Assembly: GCF_900111735.1 (NCBI RefSeq)
Contig: NZ_FOHW01000025.1
Location: 1 to 64,000 of the forward strand
Length of the DNA stretch: 64,000 nucleotides
Direction of reading: 5' to 3'
Source of the DNA: Pseudomonas graminis
GTDB lineage: Bacteria > Pseudomonadota > Gammaproteobacteria > Pseudomonadales > Pseudomonadaceae
The position numbers and the translations under genes were made by a program. Below the pieces are notes generated by a model, which was not told the origin of the DNA, did no database searches, and saw only the letters and a program-made list of their open reading frames with translations. Below are positions 8,554 to 16,814 of this stretch, one piece after another (within the stretch, counting starts at the first letter, position 1; the number at the start of each line of letters is the position of its first letter).

Positions 8554-8583
8554 TGCCCGACGCAAAACCGGGTTCGACGCCAC

Positions 8584-8597
8584 GCAAATGCATTTGC
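8584..8597. promoter_or_regulatory. Perfect 14-bp palindrome, possible DesT operator
   Basis: GCAAATGCATTTGC is a perfect inverted repeat 38 bp before the chosen start of the TetR-family gene. Its position suits autoregulation, but binding by DesT is inferred. Confidence 0.45.
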
Positions 8598-8635
8598 TAG
8601 AGTTGCGGCCCATGCCTCCATCAGATACACGCCCC

Positions 8636-9268
8636 ATGCTGCCCCGCGCCGAACAGAAACAGCAGACCCGCCATGCCCTGCTCGATGCAGCACGGGGCCT
8701 GATGGAGAGCGGACGCGGTTTCGGCAGCTTAAGCCTGCGTGAAGTGGCGAAAACCGCCGGCATCGTGCCCACCGGTTTCTATCGGCATTTCGATGACATG
8801 GACCACCTGGGCCTGGCGCTGGTCAGCGAGGTCGGCCAGACCTTCCGTGAAACCATTCGGCGCGTGCGTCACAACCACAATATCGACAGCGGCATCATTG
8901 ATGCCTCCATCCGCATCTTTCTGGATGTCGTCGCCGCCAACCGCTCGCAGTTTCTGTTTCTGGCGCGGGAGCAATACGGCGGCTCGCTGAAAGTCCGTCA
9001 GGCGCTCGGTGCGCTGCGCGAAGGCATCATCGCCGACCTTGCGACCGACCTGGCGTCGATGCCCAAATTCCGGCACCTGGACACCGACGACCTTTCGGTC
9101 ATGGCCGACCTGGTGGTGAAGAGCGTGTTCGCCATGCTCCCCGAGCTGATCGACCCGCCGCCCCCGGCATTGGCCGCACACCTGACCCCACGCGCGAAAA
9201 TCACTCAACAGCTGCGCTTCATCTTCATCGGCGCCAAGCGCTGGAAGGGGTTGGGCAGTACTGAGTGA
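8636..9268 (+). CDS. desT: TetR family regulator, DesT-like
   Basis: A 210-aa repressor. The helix-turn-helix lies near residues 28-50 (SLSLREVAKTAGIVPTGFYR). The chain, especially AEQKQQTRHALLDAARGLM, ANRSQFLFLAREQYGGS and the C-terminal AKITQQLRFIFIGAKRW, closely matches my memory of P. aeruginosa DesT, which senses the saturated/unsaturated acyl-CoA ratio and controls the desCB desaturase operon and fabAB. The start is chosen to give DesT's 210 aa; an ATG at 8612 is an alternative. In P. aeruginosa desCB is adjacent, but here no desaturase gene is present. As there, ureE lies immediately downstream. Confidence 0.75.
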   Translation: MLPRAEQKQQTRHALLDAARGLMESGRGFGSLSLREVAKTAGIVPTGFYRHFDDMDHLGLALVSEVGQTFRETIRRVRHNHNIDSGIIDASIRIFLDVVAANRSQFLFLAREQYGGSLKVRQALGALREGIIADLATDLASMPKFRHLDTDDLSVMADLVVKSVFAMLPELIDPPPPALAAHLTPRAKITQQLRFIFIGAKRWKGLGSTE

Positions 9269-9288
9269 TTCAGCGCCTGCAAAGGCCA

Positions 9289-9423
9289 TTCGCGGGCAAG
9301 CGCGCTCCTACAGTGGGTTGCGGTACTAAACATGGATACGGTGATGGTGCTGAAGTCGTTGTCGCAGGCAGTGTAAACCTGCGTTTGGAACGCGATCCCG
9401 TGTAGGAGCGCGCTTGCCCGCGA
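9289..9423. repeat. REPIN (TTCGCGGGCAAGCGCGCTCCTACA family)
   Basis: Inverted arms at 9289-9312 and 9401-9423 around a core of about 90 bp, directly after desT. Confidence 0.8.
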
Positions 9424-9484
9424 AGACCTAGCGTCCACCCCAGAAGATTCCAGCGCCGTACCGATTAGTAGCGCCACAACTCAA

Positions 9485-9503
9485 GCGCACCATGCCGGTG
9501 CGC
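9485..9503. promoter_or_regulatory. NtrC-like binding site upstream of ureE
   Basis: GCGCACCATGCCGGTGCGC has perfect 7-bp arms about a 5-bp centre and fits the NtrC consensus TGCACC-N5-GGTGCA except at the outermost base. It lies about 93 bp upstream of the sigma54 -24 element, the usual distance. A weaker TGCACC half-site is at 9558-9563. Confidence 0.6.
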
Positions 9504-9595
9504 AATCTTTCCTCGCGCCCCACCACTGAGCGTCACGCCTGCTGAATTTCGGCCCTCTGCACCGTATTCAGGCAATTTCTGTTCTGGTCGCCTGT

Positions 9596-9611
9596 TGGCA
9601 AGCCACTTGCT
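9596..9611 (+). promoter_or_regulatory. Sigma54 promoter of ureEFG-hupE
   Basis: TGGCAAGCCACTTGCT matches the -24/-12 consensus TGGCACG-N4-TTGCW with one mismatch. It lies 36 bp before the ureE ATG, leaving a leader of roughly 25 bases. Confidence 0.75.
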
Positions 9612-9647
9612 CTAGCACTTGCATCGCACATTGCTGGAAGCTATCTG

Positions 9648-10148
9648 ATGCTGGTGATTCATCAACGGACCGAACCTCAGGCTGAATGGGCCGCAGAGCT
9701 GCATTTGATATTCGAGGCGCGGAGCAAGAGCCGGCTGCGCTGTTTCAGTGCCGAGGGTGAGGATGTCGGGCTGTTCCTTGAGCGGGGTCAGCCGCCGCTG
9801 CGTGATGGCGACTTCCTCAAGGCTGAAGACGGCCGGATCGTGCGTGTTTGCGCGCGCCCCGAGCAACTGATGCACGTGACGTGCAGCAATACGTTCGAAC
9901 TGACCCGGGCGGCGTATCACCTGGGTAACCGCCATGTGGCGCTGCAAGTGGGCGACGGTTGGCTGCGACTGCTGGACGACTACGTGCTCAAGGCCATGCT
10001 CGATCAACTGGGCGCCACCACCGAATCCCTCGAAGCACCCTTCCAGCCGGAACATGGCGCGTACGGCGGCGGCCATCACCACTCGCGCGCCGGTGAGGAA
10101 GACTTCAACTACGCGCCGCGCATTCATCAATTCGGCGTACGCACGTGA
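9648..10148 (+). CDS. ureE: Urease accessory protein UreE (nickel chaperone)
   Basis: A 166-aa cytoplasmic metallochaperone that delivers Ni2+ to the urease activation complex. The N-terminal domain has FLERGQPPLRDGD (about residues 43-55), and the metal-binding domain has NRHVALQVGDGWLRLLDD with the conserved His near residue 93. The C-terminal tail holds a short His cluster (GGGHHH) rather than the long His run of Klebsiella UreE. First gene of ureE-ureF-ureG-hupE; its stop overlaps the ureF start. A sigma54 promoter and NtrC-like site lie upstream. Urease structural genes are not in this window. Confidence 0.95.
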   Translation: MLVIHQRTEPQAEWAAELHLIFEARSKSRLRCFSAEGEDVGLFLERGQPPLRDGDFLKAEDGRIVRVCARPEQLMHVTCSNTFELTRAAYHLGNRHVALQVGDGWLRLLDDYVLKAMLDQLGATTESLEAPFQPEHGAYGGGHHHSRAGEEDFNYAPRIHQFGVRT

Positions 10149-10819
10149 ACGCCGCCTGGGCGCTGCTGCGTCTGGCAAGCCCCCAGCTGCCAATCGGCGG
10201 CTACAGCTATTCCCAGGGCCTGGAAATGGCGGTCGAGCAATCGATCGTTCACGACTCGGCCAGCGCCGCCCGCTGGATTGGCGACCAGTTGCTGCTCAAC
10301 CTTGCGCGCTTCGAGGCGCCGCTTTTACTGGCGCACTGCACAGCGGCTGCCGAAGACGACTGGGCGACGCTACTGCAATTGAGCGAAGCACACCGCGCCA
10401 GCCGCGAAACACGCGAGCTGCACCTCGAAAGCCGGCAGATGGGCTACTCGCTGCAACAACTGCTCAACGGCCTGCCGGAAATGGATCAACCTGCGCGAGA
10501 CGTTCTACAACGTGTGGGCGAGCCCCATCTGGCGCTGGGTTGGGCACTGGCCGCGCGGGCGTGGCAGATCAGTCCTCACGACGCACTCGCCGCCTGGCTC
10601 TGGAGCTGGCTGGAAAACCAATTGGCGGTGCTGATGAAAACCCTGCCACTGGGCCAGCAAGCCGCCCAGCGCCTGACCAGTGAGTTGCTGCCGCTGCTGC
10701 AGAAGGCTCAGCAGGACGCGACCGCACTGAACCCTGAACACATCGGCAGCGCGCCATTCGGTCTGGCGCTGGCGAGCATGAACCATGAGCGGCAGTACAG
10801 CCGCCTGTTCCGATCATGA
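10145..10819 (+). CDS. ureF: Urease accessory protein UreF
   Basis: A 224-aa helical protein that works with UreD(H) and UreG as a GTPase-activating partner in nickel insertion into urease. The N-terminal LLRLASPQLPIGGYSYSQGL is the UreF hallmark, and the chain ends in ASMNHERQYSRLFRS. It starts at a GTG whose last two bases are shared with the ureE stop (GTGA overlap), so the two are translationally coupled. The next gene, ureG, starts 58 bp downstream. Confidence 0.95.
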   Translation: MNAAWALLRLASPQLPIGGYSYSQGLEMAVEQSIVHDSASAARWIGDQLLLNLARFEAPLLLAHCTAAAEDDWATLLQLSEAHRASRETRELHLESRQMGYSLQQLLNGLPEMDQPARDVLQRVGEPHLALGWALAARAWQISPHDALAAWLWSWLENQLAVLMKTLPLGQQAAQRLTSELLPLLQKAQQDATALNPEHIGSAPFGLALASMNHERQYSRLFRS

Positions 10820-10877
10820 GGTGGCCGCCGTCGCTGCAGCACCTCGAACCGCACAACACGCTTAACGGAGAGAACGA

Positions 10878-11492
10878 ATGAACAGCCAACCTTTGCGCGT
10901 CGGCATCGGCGGTCCGGTCGGTTCCGGCAAGACCGCGCTGACGCTCGCGCTGTGCCTGGCCCTGCGCGACCGCTACAACCTCGCGGTGGTCACCAACGAC
11001 ATCTACACCCGTGAAGACGCTGACTTTCTGGTGCGCAACGAAGCACTGGCGCCCGAGCGCATCATCGGCGTGGAAACCGGCGGCTGCCCGCACACGGCGA
11101 TCCGCGAAGACGCCTCGATCAATCTGGAAGCCGTCGACCAGCTCAATCGGCGCTTCGAGGGACTGGACCTGATCATCGTCGAATCCGGTGGCGACAACCT
11201 GTCGGCGACGTTCAGCCCGGAGCTGTCGGACCTCACCATCTACGTGATCGACGTGTCAGCAGGCGACAAGCTGCCGCGCAAGGGTGGCCCTGGCATCTGC
11301 AAATCCGATCTGCTGGTGATCAACAAGATCGACCTCGCGCCGCTGGTGGGTGCATCGCTGGAGATGATGGACCGCGACACCAAGAAGATGCGCGGCGACA
11401 AGCCGTTCGTGTTCAGCAACCAGAAAACCGGTCACGGCCTGGAGCAGATCATCGCGTTCATCGAGCGCCAGGGCCTGCTGACTGCGGCATGA
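10878..11492 (+). CDS. ureG: Urease accessory GTPase UreG
   Basis: A 204-aa SIMIBI-class GTPase that dimerises with Ni2+ and GTP to pass nickel to urease. Walker A is GPVGSGKT (residues 12-19). The metal site Cys70-Pro71-His72 (GGCPH) is intact, ESGGDNL follows near residue 115, and the base-recognition motif NKIDL is near residue 148. GGAGAG ribosome site before the ATG. Third gene of the nickel/urease accessory operon. Confidence 0.96.
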   Translation: MNSQPLRVGIGGPVGSGKTALTLALCLALRDRYNLAVVTNDIYTREDADFLVRNEALAPERIIGVETGGCPHTAIREDASINLEAVDQLNRRFEGLDLIIVESGGDNLSATFSPELSDLTIYVIDVSAGDKLPRKGGPGICKSDLLVINKIDLAPLVGASLEMMDRDTKKMRGDKPFVFSNQKTGHGLEQIIAFIERQGLLTAA

Positions 11493-11541
11493 TTTCGTCC
11501 ACCCAAATGGCTCACACCCAAGTGAAGCAAGGAATTCATTC

Positions 11542-12114
11542 ATGAACGGCAAAAAAGTATTCGGCGCGTTGGCGCTGCTCCTCGTTCCGGCGCTGGCCTT
11601 CGCCCATCCCGGCCATGATGAAAGCGGTCTTGTGGCCGGCATCAGCCATCCATTGGGCGGCATCGATCACCTGCTGGCGATGATCGCCGTCGGCCTTTGG
11701 GCGGCACAGCAAAAAGGCGCGGCGCGCTGGGCGCTGCCGTGCACGTTCGTCGGCACCATGCTAATGGGCGGCTTGCTCGGGTTTGAAGGGCTGGCGCTGC
11801 CTGCACTGGAAAGCGGGATTGCGGCGTCGGTGTTTGCGTTGGGCCTGGCGGTGGCGCTGGCGGTGCGTCCGCCGCTGTTCGTGGCCGTCGCGGCGACGGC
11901 GCTGTTTGCGCTGTTCCACGGCGTGGCCCATGGTCTGGAGCTGCCGGAGATGTCGAGCCCATGGGGTTATGCGCTCGGGTTTGTCGGCGCGACGGCGGCG
12001 CTGCATGCGGCGGGTTATGCCGTTGTGCGGTTTCTGCCATCGGCGGCGTCACCGGTTGTGCGGGTTGCTGGTGCGCTGTCGGCTGCGACCGGCGTCTGGT
12101 TGTTTGCGGGCTGA
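11542..12114 (+). CDS. hupE: HupE/UreJ family nickel permease
   Basis: A 190-aa membrane protein with an N-terminal signal-like segment ending in AFA, then HPGHD (residues 22-26), HPLGGIDHLLAM and FHGVAHGLELP, the His/Asp-rich motifs of HupE/UreJ nickel transporters. Five to six membrane segments follow. Its place as last gene after ureG, 49 bp away with its own AAGGAATT ribosome site, supports nickel uptake for urease. Cobalt transport cannot be ruled out from sequence. Confidence 0.88.
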   Translation: MNGKKVFGALALLLVPALAFAHPGHDESGLVAGISHPLGGIDHLLAMIAVGLWAAQQKGAARWALPCTFVGTMLMGGLLGFEGLALPALESGIAASVFALGLAVALAVRPPLFVAVAATALFALFHGVAHGLELPEMSSPWGYALGFVGATAALHAAGYAVVRFLPSAASPVVRVAGALSAATGVWLFAG

Positions 12115-12128
12115 ATGACATCCGAAAA

Positions 12129-12263
12129 TGTAGGAGCGCGGCTTGTCCCGCGATCGGCGACGAAGTCGTCGTAAAGCAGGCCAGCGCGGTCATCCTGGTT
12201 GATCCGGTAGGTAAGCTTTGCTGCCGCTGCGCGACAGATCGCGGGACAAGCCACGCTCCTACA
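12129..12263. repeat. REPIN with conserved core (copy 1 of 3)
   Basis: Arms TGTAGGAGCG..GGCTTGTCCC and its inverted mate ending in CACGCTCCTACA enclose about 85 bp. The core shares blocks (GTCGTAA, GGTTGAT, CTGCCGCTGCGCG) with copies at 22076 and 24787 but is the most diverged. Confidence 0.8.
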
Positions 12264-12356
12264 GGACTCGGCGGGGATCAATCGATCCCCGCTGCCCCGC
12301 CCGCCTCACCTCCTGCTACCATGTCGCGCAATTTGCCACTGCCGTGACGCCATCCA

Positions 12357-13493
12357 ATGCCTGACGCTTCCCTTCCCACCGCCAAGTCTGAACTGTCCGC
12401 CGCATTCGCCGAGGTGCAACGACACTTCATGCGCGTGGTCGTGCCGTTGTGGCAGGGCCCGGGATGGAATGCCGAGATGGCGTTGCCGTTCGAGGCGGTC
12501 GACGCTCAGCATCGGCCTTTGCCGCCGCAGCGCTACCGGGCCATGGCCTGTGCGCGTCAGCTGTTTCTGTTTTCAAGCCTGATCGATCACCCCGACGTAC
12601 CCGACGCCGCAACTCGCGCGGCGGCTCTGTTTCGTTCGTTGCAGCAGCACTTTCACGACGCCGAGCACGGCGGCTGGTTCTACAGCATTGATCCACAGGG
12701 CGCGCCGCTGGATCGCCGCAAGGACCTCTACACCCACGCCTTCATCGTCTTTGCCTGCGCGCATTACTGGGGCCAAGTCCGTGAGCCGTTGGTGGAGTCG
12801 GTACTCAACGCCGCGCTGAACGTGGTCGCCGAGCGCTTTGCCGACGGCGATGGCCTGTTCGAATCCGTGCTGGCCGAGGATTGGTCTTCGCTCAACGCCG
12901 GCCCGCTGCAGAACCCGCTGATGCACCTGGCCGAAGCGTTTCTCGGCACGCTCGCGGTGCGCGATGACGCTGACACGCAGGGGGCGCTGGATGCGTTGGT
13001 GGAAGCCATGCAGCGACGCTTCGTCGATGTCGAGCATGGGGTGATGCTGGAAAAACCGCTGGACGCTGTGGATAACTGGTCCGAGCCGGGTCATCAGTTC
13101 GAATGGTTCTACCTGCTAGCGTCTTCTGCGCGTCTGCGGGGCACGCCGCTGTATCGTTCGCTGGAGACTGCGTTCGCCCACGCCGAGGCACAGGGCGTCG
13201 ATCAAACGAACGGCGCGGTCGCGGCGACGCTGGAAGTGGACGGCTCGGTGAAAGACGGCACGCAGCGCATCTGGGCCCAGGCTGAATACCTGCGCGCGTT
13301 GACGTTACGACCTGATAGCGAGCGCCTGCTGGCGCGCCAGTTGAAAGCGCTGCAAGCGCAGTTCCTGCACCCCGCCGGCTGGAACGAGTGCCTCGACAGC
13401 CAGGGGCAGATCAGCCGCAGCGACATGCCTTCCACTACGCCCTATCACTTGGCGACCTGCTACATCGGGCTGGCCGAGTACTTCAACGCCTGA
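12357..13493 (+). CDS. AGE family epimerase/isomerase
   Basis: A 378-aa (alpha/alpha)6-barrel sugar isomerase of the N-acylglucosamine 2-epimerase superfamily. The expected barrel histidines appear: RKDLYTHAFIVFA (about residue 126), GHQFEWFYLL (about 245) and the C-terminal TPYHLATCYIGLAEYF (about 365). The pattern is closer to mannose/cellobiose isomerases of the YihS type than to renin-binding proteins, but the substrate cannot be fixed. No sugar operon surrounds it; it stands alone between two repeats. Confidence 0.85.
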   Translation: MPDASLPTAKSELSAAFAEVQRHFMRVVVPLWQGPGWNAEMALPFEAVDAQHRPLPPQRYRAMACARQLFLFSSLIDHPDVPDAATRAAALFRSLQQHFHDAEHGGWFYSIDPQGAPLDRRKDLYTHAFIVFACAHYWGQVREPLVESVLNAALNVVAERFADGDGLFESVLAEDWSSLNAGPLQNPLMHLAEAFLGTLAVRDDADTQGALDALVEAMQRRFVDVEHGVMLEKPLDAVDNWSEPGHQFEWFYLLASSARLRGTPLYRSLETAFAHAEAQGVDQTNGAVAATLEVDGSVKDGTQRIWAQAEYLRALTLRPDSERLLARQLKALQAQFLHPAGWNECLDSQGQISRSDMPSTTPYHLATCYIGLAEYFNA

Positions 13494-13536
13494 GGCACCC
13501 CGGCCTTGTGACGCCAACCGTTTTAATGCTCGCCCC

Positions 13537-13665
13537 TGTAGGAGCCGGCTAACGATCGTTCCCACGCTCTGCGTGGGGATGCAGCCCAGGACGCTCCGCG
13601 TCCCAGCCGCCGGTGACGCGGAGCGTCGGTTAGCGCATTCCCACGCGGAGCGGGAGAGCGATCAC
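13537..13665. repeat. REP-type repeat, GATCGTTCCCACGCTCTGCGTGGG family
   Basis: Contains GATCGTTCCCACGC..GCGTGGGGATGC, an internal GGACGCTCCGCGTCC / GACGCGGAGCGTC pair and an inverted end with CCCACGCGGAGCGGGAG. The first 14 bases are part of a TGTAGGAG-type arm. A related single arm is at 22023-22050. Confidence 0.75.
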
Positions 13666-13680
13666 ATCAGTAAAACTGAC

Positions 13681-14451
13681 TTACTTCTCGCCACGACTAC
13701 GATCAATCGCAAACCCGGCCCAGGTCTGGCTGACGGGCATCAGTTCCAGGCTGTTGACGTTGACGTGGGCCGGCGTGTTCATGATCCAGAAGATGGTGTC
13801 GGCGATGTCCTGGGGCTGGATCGGCTCGGCGCCTGCGTAGGTGGCGTCGTACTTGGCCTGATCGCCGCCGAAACGCACCAGCGAGAACTCGCTTTCACAC
13901 AGCCCCGGCTCAAGATTGGTCACCCGTACGCCGGTGCCGATCAGGTCATTGCGCAGGTTCAGCGAGAACTGTCCGACGAACGCTTTGGTGCCGCCATACA
14001 CGTTACCGCCCGGGTACGGATAATTCCCCGCCACCGAACCAAGATTGACGATGCTGGCCCCGCGGCCGTAGGCGATCAGACGCGAAAGCAGCGTGCGCGT
14101 GGTGTACACCAGCCCTTTGATGTTGGTGTCGATCATGGTGTCCCAGTCATCCAGATCGCACTTGGGTGCAGGATCAATCCCCAGCGCCAGGCCGGCGTTG
14201 TTGATCAGGCCGCGAATTTTCGCGAATTCAGCCGGCAGGATTTCCACAGCGCGCTCCACGCCCGCCCGATCACGCACGTCCAGCGTCAGCGTGTGCACCT
14301 TGGTCTGTTTCGACAATTCGGCGCTCAGCGCCTGCAAGCGGTCTTCACGGCGACCGGTCAGCACCAGCGACCAGCCCGCCTCGGCAAAACGACGGGCGCA
14401 GGCTTCGCCAAACCCGGAAGTGGCCCCGGTAATGAATACGGTAGAGGTCAT
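13681..14451 (-). CDS. ydfG: SDR oxidoreductase, YdfG-like 3-hydroxy acid dehydrogenase
   Basis: A 256-aa short-chain dehydrogenase. The cofactor motif is TGATSGFG (residues 8-15), with TGRREDRL after strand 2 favouring NADP; NNAG is at 84-87, and the catalytic Ser139, Tyr152 and Lys156 (YGGTK) are intact. The C-terminal DIADTIFWIMNTPAHVNVNS matches YdfG, which oxidises L-allo-threonine, L-serine and 3-hydroxypropionate. It is monocistronic, with a long upstream gap that carries DnaA-box-like sites. Confidence 0.88.
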   Translation of the reverse strand: MTSTVFITGATSGFGEACARRFAEAGWSLVLTGRREDRLQALSAELSKQTKVHTLTLDVRDRAGVERAVEILPAEFAKIRGLINNAGLALGIDPAPKCDLDDWDTMIDTNIKGLVYTTRTLLSRLIAYGRGASIVNLGSVAGNYPYPGGNVYGGTKAFVGQFSLNLRNDLIGTGVRVTNLEPGLCESEFSLVRFGGDQAKYDATYAGAEPIQPQDIADTIFWIMNTPAHVNVNSLELMPVSQTWAGFAIDRSRGEK

Positions 14452-15164
14452 TTCTTTCTCCTGACTAACGATGCGGGCTTATCAAGCCAAGCGGAAATGT
14501 CACGCAAGCAGCGTTGCGTGTAGGAAGTTTCTGGAGAATGCCCGCGCTAACAGGCCGGGATCAAGCACCATCAGCAACATCGTCATACGACCGTTCTGCT
14601 GTATAAAAAACAACCAACTTCCCCAACCCCTTATTCCGTATGGCCTACAGATACTTTTGCCCACCTTATCCACAGTCAGGCAACCATTTTCTGGGGGCAA
14701 ATCGAAACGCCTAGAGTCCCGGCATACGGGGCGTGTGGGTAACTTGAACGATGTTTTTACTTGACCGGCCATGGGCCATCTGCCGTCGAATTTTCTCAGG
14801 ACTTGGGTGGGTGGACAGGAATGCACGCTCCAGACCACAGATTGCGCTATCTGCGGCGGTCTTTCCAACGGTTGCACACAGACTTATCCACAGGTCGGCA
14901 CTACATAAAGACTGTATAAAAAACCAGCCACAACAACGTTGACAAATCCCACTAAAATACCGGCCGAAACAACTGGTCAAATATTGATCAACAGGCTGTA
15001 AGCCACGTAAAACAAGGCTTCCAGCCAGCTGCTCCCAACTTATTCACAGTCGCTTCCACAGTAAAACTGAACAAGTCAAAAGCGTGACAAAACAGCGATT
15101 TGCAGCGGCTATATGTCGCGTTTTAGCAGTTGCCCAAAATTGTTTTCCACAATTCGGCTTTGCC
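14452..15164. other. Long intergenic region with clustered DnaA-box sequences
   Basis: About 710 bp with no credible gene; it is AT-richer than its surroundings, with runs such as CTGTATAAAAAAC at two places. Four exact matches to the DnaA-box consensus TTWTNCACA lie on the plus strand: TTATCCACA at 14666-14674 and 14884-14892, TTATTCACA at 15040-15048 and TTTTCCACA at 15143-15151. A near match TTATCCACC is at 15183-15191 inside the adjacent terminator loop, and a one-mismatch inverse site TGTGGGTAA begins near 14731. The promoter of ydfG must lie at the left end. Confidence 0.6.
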
Positions 15165-15206
15165 ATAAAAAAGCCCCGGAAGTTATCCACCCGGGGCTTG
15201 TTTTTT
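15165..15206. terminator. Bidirectional terminator after livF
   Basis: AAGCCCCGG and CCGGGGCTT pair around an 11-base loop, with T-runs on both strands. It lies about 16 bp beyond the livF stop. Confidence 0.85.
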
Positions 15207-15222
15207 CTGCATTGATCAGGAA

Positions 15223-15939
15223 TCAGTGACCGCCGAGATAGGCGTTCCTGACCTCCTCATTGGTGAGCAATTCCTTACCCGTACCCGTCAGGCGAATCTC
15301 GCCGTTTACCATCACGTAAGCACGGTCGGACAGCTTCAGCGCGTGGTTGGCGTTCTGCTCGACCAGGAAGATCGTCATGCCGGTCTGCGCCAGCTCGCGC
15401 AGCGTCGCGAAGATCTGCTTCACGATGATCGGCGCCAGCCCCAGGCTCGGTTCGTCCAGTAGCAGCAGCTTGGGACGGCTCATCAACGCGCGCGCGATGG
15501 CGAGCATTTGCTGCTCACCTCCGGACATGGTCATCGCCCGCTGGTTGCGACGCTCCTTGAGCCGCGGGAACATCTCGAACATGCGCTGCATGTCTTCGCC
15601 GGCGTGTTTGTCGCCGATGGGGATGGTGCCCATCATCAGGTTCTCTTCCACCGACATGTCCGGGAACACGCGACGGCCTTCAGGCGACTGAGCGATACCG
15701 TTGGACGCGATGTAGTGGGACGACTTGTGGGTGATGTCAGTGCCCTGATAGATGATCTGGCCGCTGGCCGCGCGCGGCTGGCCGAAGATCGACATCAGCA
15801 GCGTGGACTTACCCGCGCCGTTGGAGCCGATCAGGCTGACCGTCTCGCCCTCGTCAATGTGCATCGAGACTTTCTTCAGGGCCTGAATCGGCCCGTAATA
15901 CACGTCGATCTCTTTCAGTTCGAGGATCGGCTTACTCAT
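15223..15939 (-). CDS. livF: Branched-chain-type amino acid ABC transporter ATPase LivF
   Basis: A 238-aa ATP-binding subunit of a HAAT-family importer. Walker A is GSNGAGKST (residues 38-46), the signature is SGGEQ (139-143), Walker B is LLLLDEP (158-164), and the H-loop follows in NANHALKLSDRAYVM. It ends ELLTNEEVRNAYLGG, as LivF proteins do. Last gene of livK-H-M-G-F; its ATG overlaps the livG stop by four bases. A strong terminator follows. Substrate is named by family only. Confidence 0.93.
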   Translation of the reverse strand: MSKPILELKEIDVYYGPIQALKKVSMHIDEGETVSLIGSNGAGKSTLLMSIFGQPRAASGQIIYQGTDITHKSSHYIASNGIAQSPEGRRVFPDMSVEENLMMGTIPIGDKHAGEDMQRMFEMFPRLKERRNQRAMTMSGGEQQMLAIARALMSRPKLLLLDEPSLGLAPIIVKQIFATLRELAQTGMTIFLVEQNANHALKLSDRAYVMVNGEIRLTGTGKELLTNEEVRNAYLGGH

Positions 15940-16814
15940 ACCAACTCCTCTTCATCAGCGCCCAGATACGCCGCGATCACTTTCGGATCGTTGCGAATCT
16001 GCTCCGGTTTGCCCTTGGCGATCACGTTGCCGTGGTCGAGCACGACGATGTCGTCGGAAATGCCCATGACCATGCCCATGTCGTGCTCGATCAACACGAT
16101 GGTCATGTCGTGGTCATCGCGCAGGTGGCGAATCATGCCGCTCAACGCCTCGGTTTCCTGTGGGTTCAAACCAGCTGCTGGCTCGTCCAGGCAGATGACC
16201 TGCGGACGCGTGCACATGGCGCGAGCGATCTCCAGACGGCGTTGCTGGCCGTAGGAAAGTTCACCGGCCAGACGGTTGGCGCAGTCGACCAGATCCACCA
16301 CTTCGAGCCAGTAGAACGCAGTGCTCATGGCGTCGTCTTCGGCCTTGCGATAGGCCTTGGTGTTGAAGATGCCAGCCAGCATGTTGCGATTGACCCACAT
16401 GTGCTGTGCGACCAGCAGGTTCTCGATGACGGACATTTCCTTGAACAAGCGAATGTTCTGGAACGTACGCGCGAGCCCCGCACGGTTTACCAGGTGCGTG
16501 CCGCCAAACATTTTGTAGTACAGGCGGCTGCCGAAGCGCTTCGGCGAAGCGAAGTCGGCGGCGCGAAATTGCTCGCCGAGCAGCTGAATGACGTTGGTCT
16601 TCTTGCCCCGCGCGTTGAGCTCGATGCGCCCGCCCGTGGCTTTGTAGAAGCCGGTCAGGCAGTTGAACACCGTTGTCTTGCCGGCGCCGTTCGGGCCGAT
16701 GAGGGCAAAGATCGAGTTGCGCCGCACTTGCAGGCTGACGTCGCTGAGGGCCTTGATGCCGCCGAAATGCATCATCAGGTTTTCCACGGACAGAACGATT
16801 TCGTCGCTCATCAC
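15936..16814 (-). CDS. livG: Branched-chain-type amino acid ABC transporter ATPase LivG
   Basis: A 292-aa ATPase pairing with LivF. Walker A is GPNGAGKTT (residues 40-48), the signature is LSYGQ (near 195), and Walker B is VICLDEP. The insertion between Walker A and the Q-loop (about residues 60-100) is longer than in most LivG and matches the Pseudomonas BraF type. The C-terminus GKPEQIRNDPKVIAAYLGAD is typical. Both ends overlap neighbours by four bases, so livM, livG and livF are translationally coupled. Confidence 0.93.
   Translation of the reverse strand: MMSDEIVLSVENLMMHFGGIKALSDVSLQVRRNSIFALIGPNGAGKTTVFNCLTGFYKATGGRIELNARGKKTNVIQLLGEQFRAADFASPKRFGSRLYYKMFGGTHLVNRAGLARTFQNIRLFKEMSVIENLLVAQHMWVNRNMLAGIFNTKAYRKAEDDAMSTAFYWLEVVDLVDCANRLAGELSYGQQRRLEIARAMCTRPQVICLDEPAAGLNPQETEALSGMIRHLRDDHDMTIVLIEHDMGMVMGISDDIVVLDHGNVIAKGKPEQIRNDPKVIAAYLGADEEELV

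Noticed and set aside
48..13665. CRISPR array
   Set aside because: The repeats are inverted REP pairs with variable cores and no regular spacers or cas genes.
14452..15222. Chromosomal replication origin
   Set aside because: DnaA boxes are present, but dnaA, dnaN, rnpA and rpmH are absent and no clear 13-mer unwinding array is seen.
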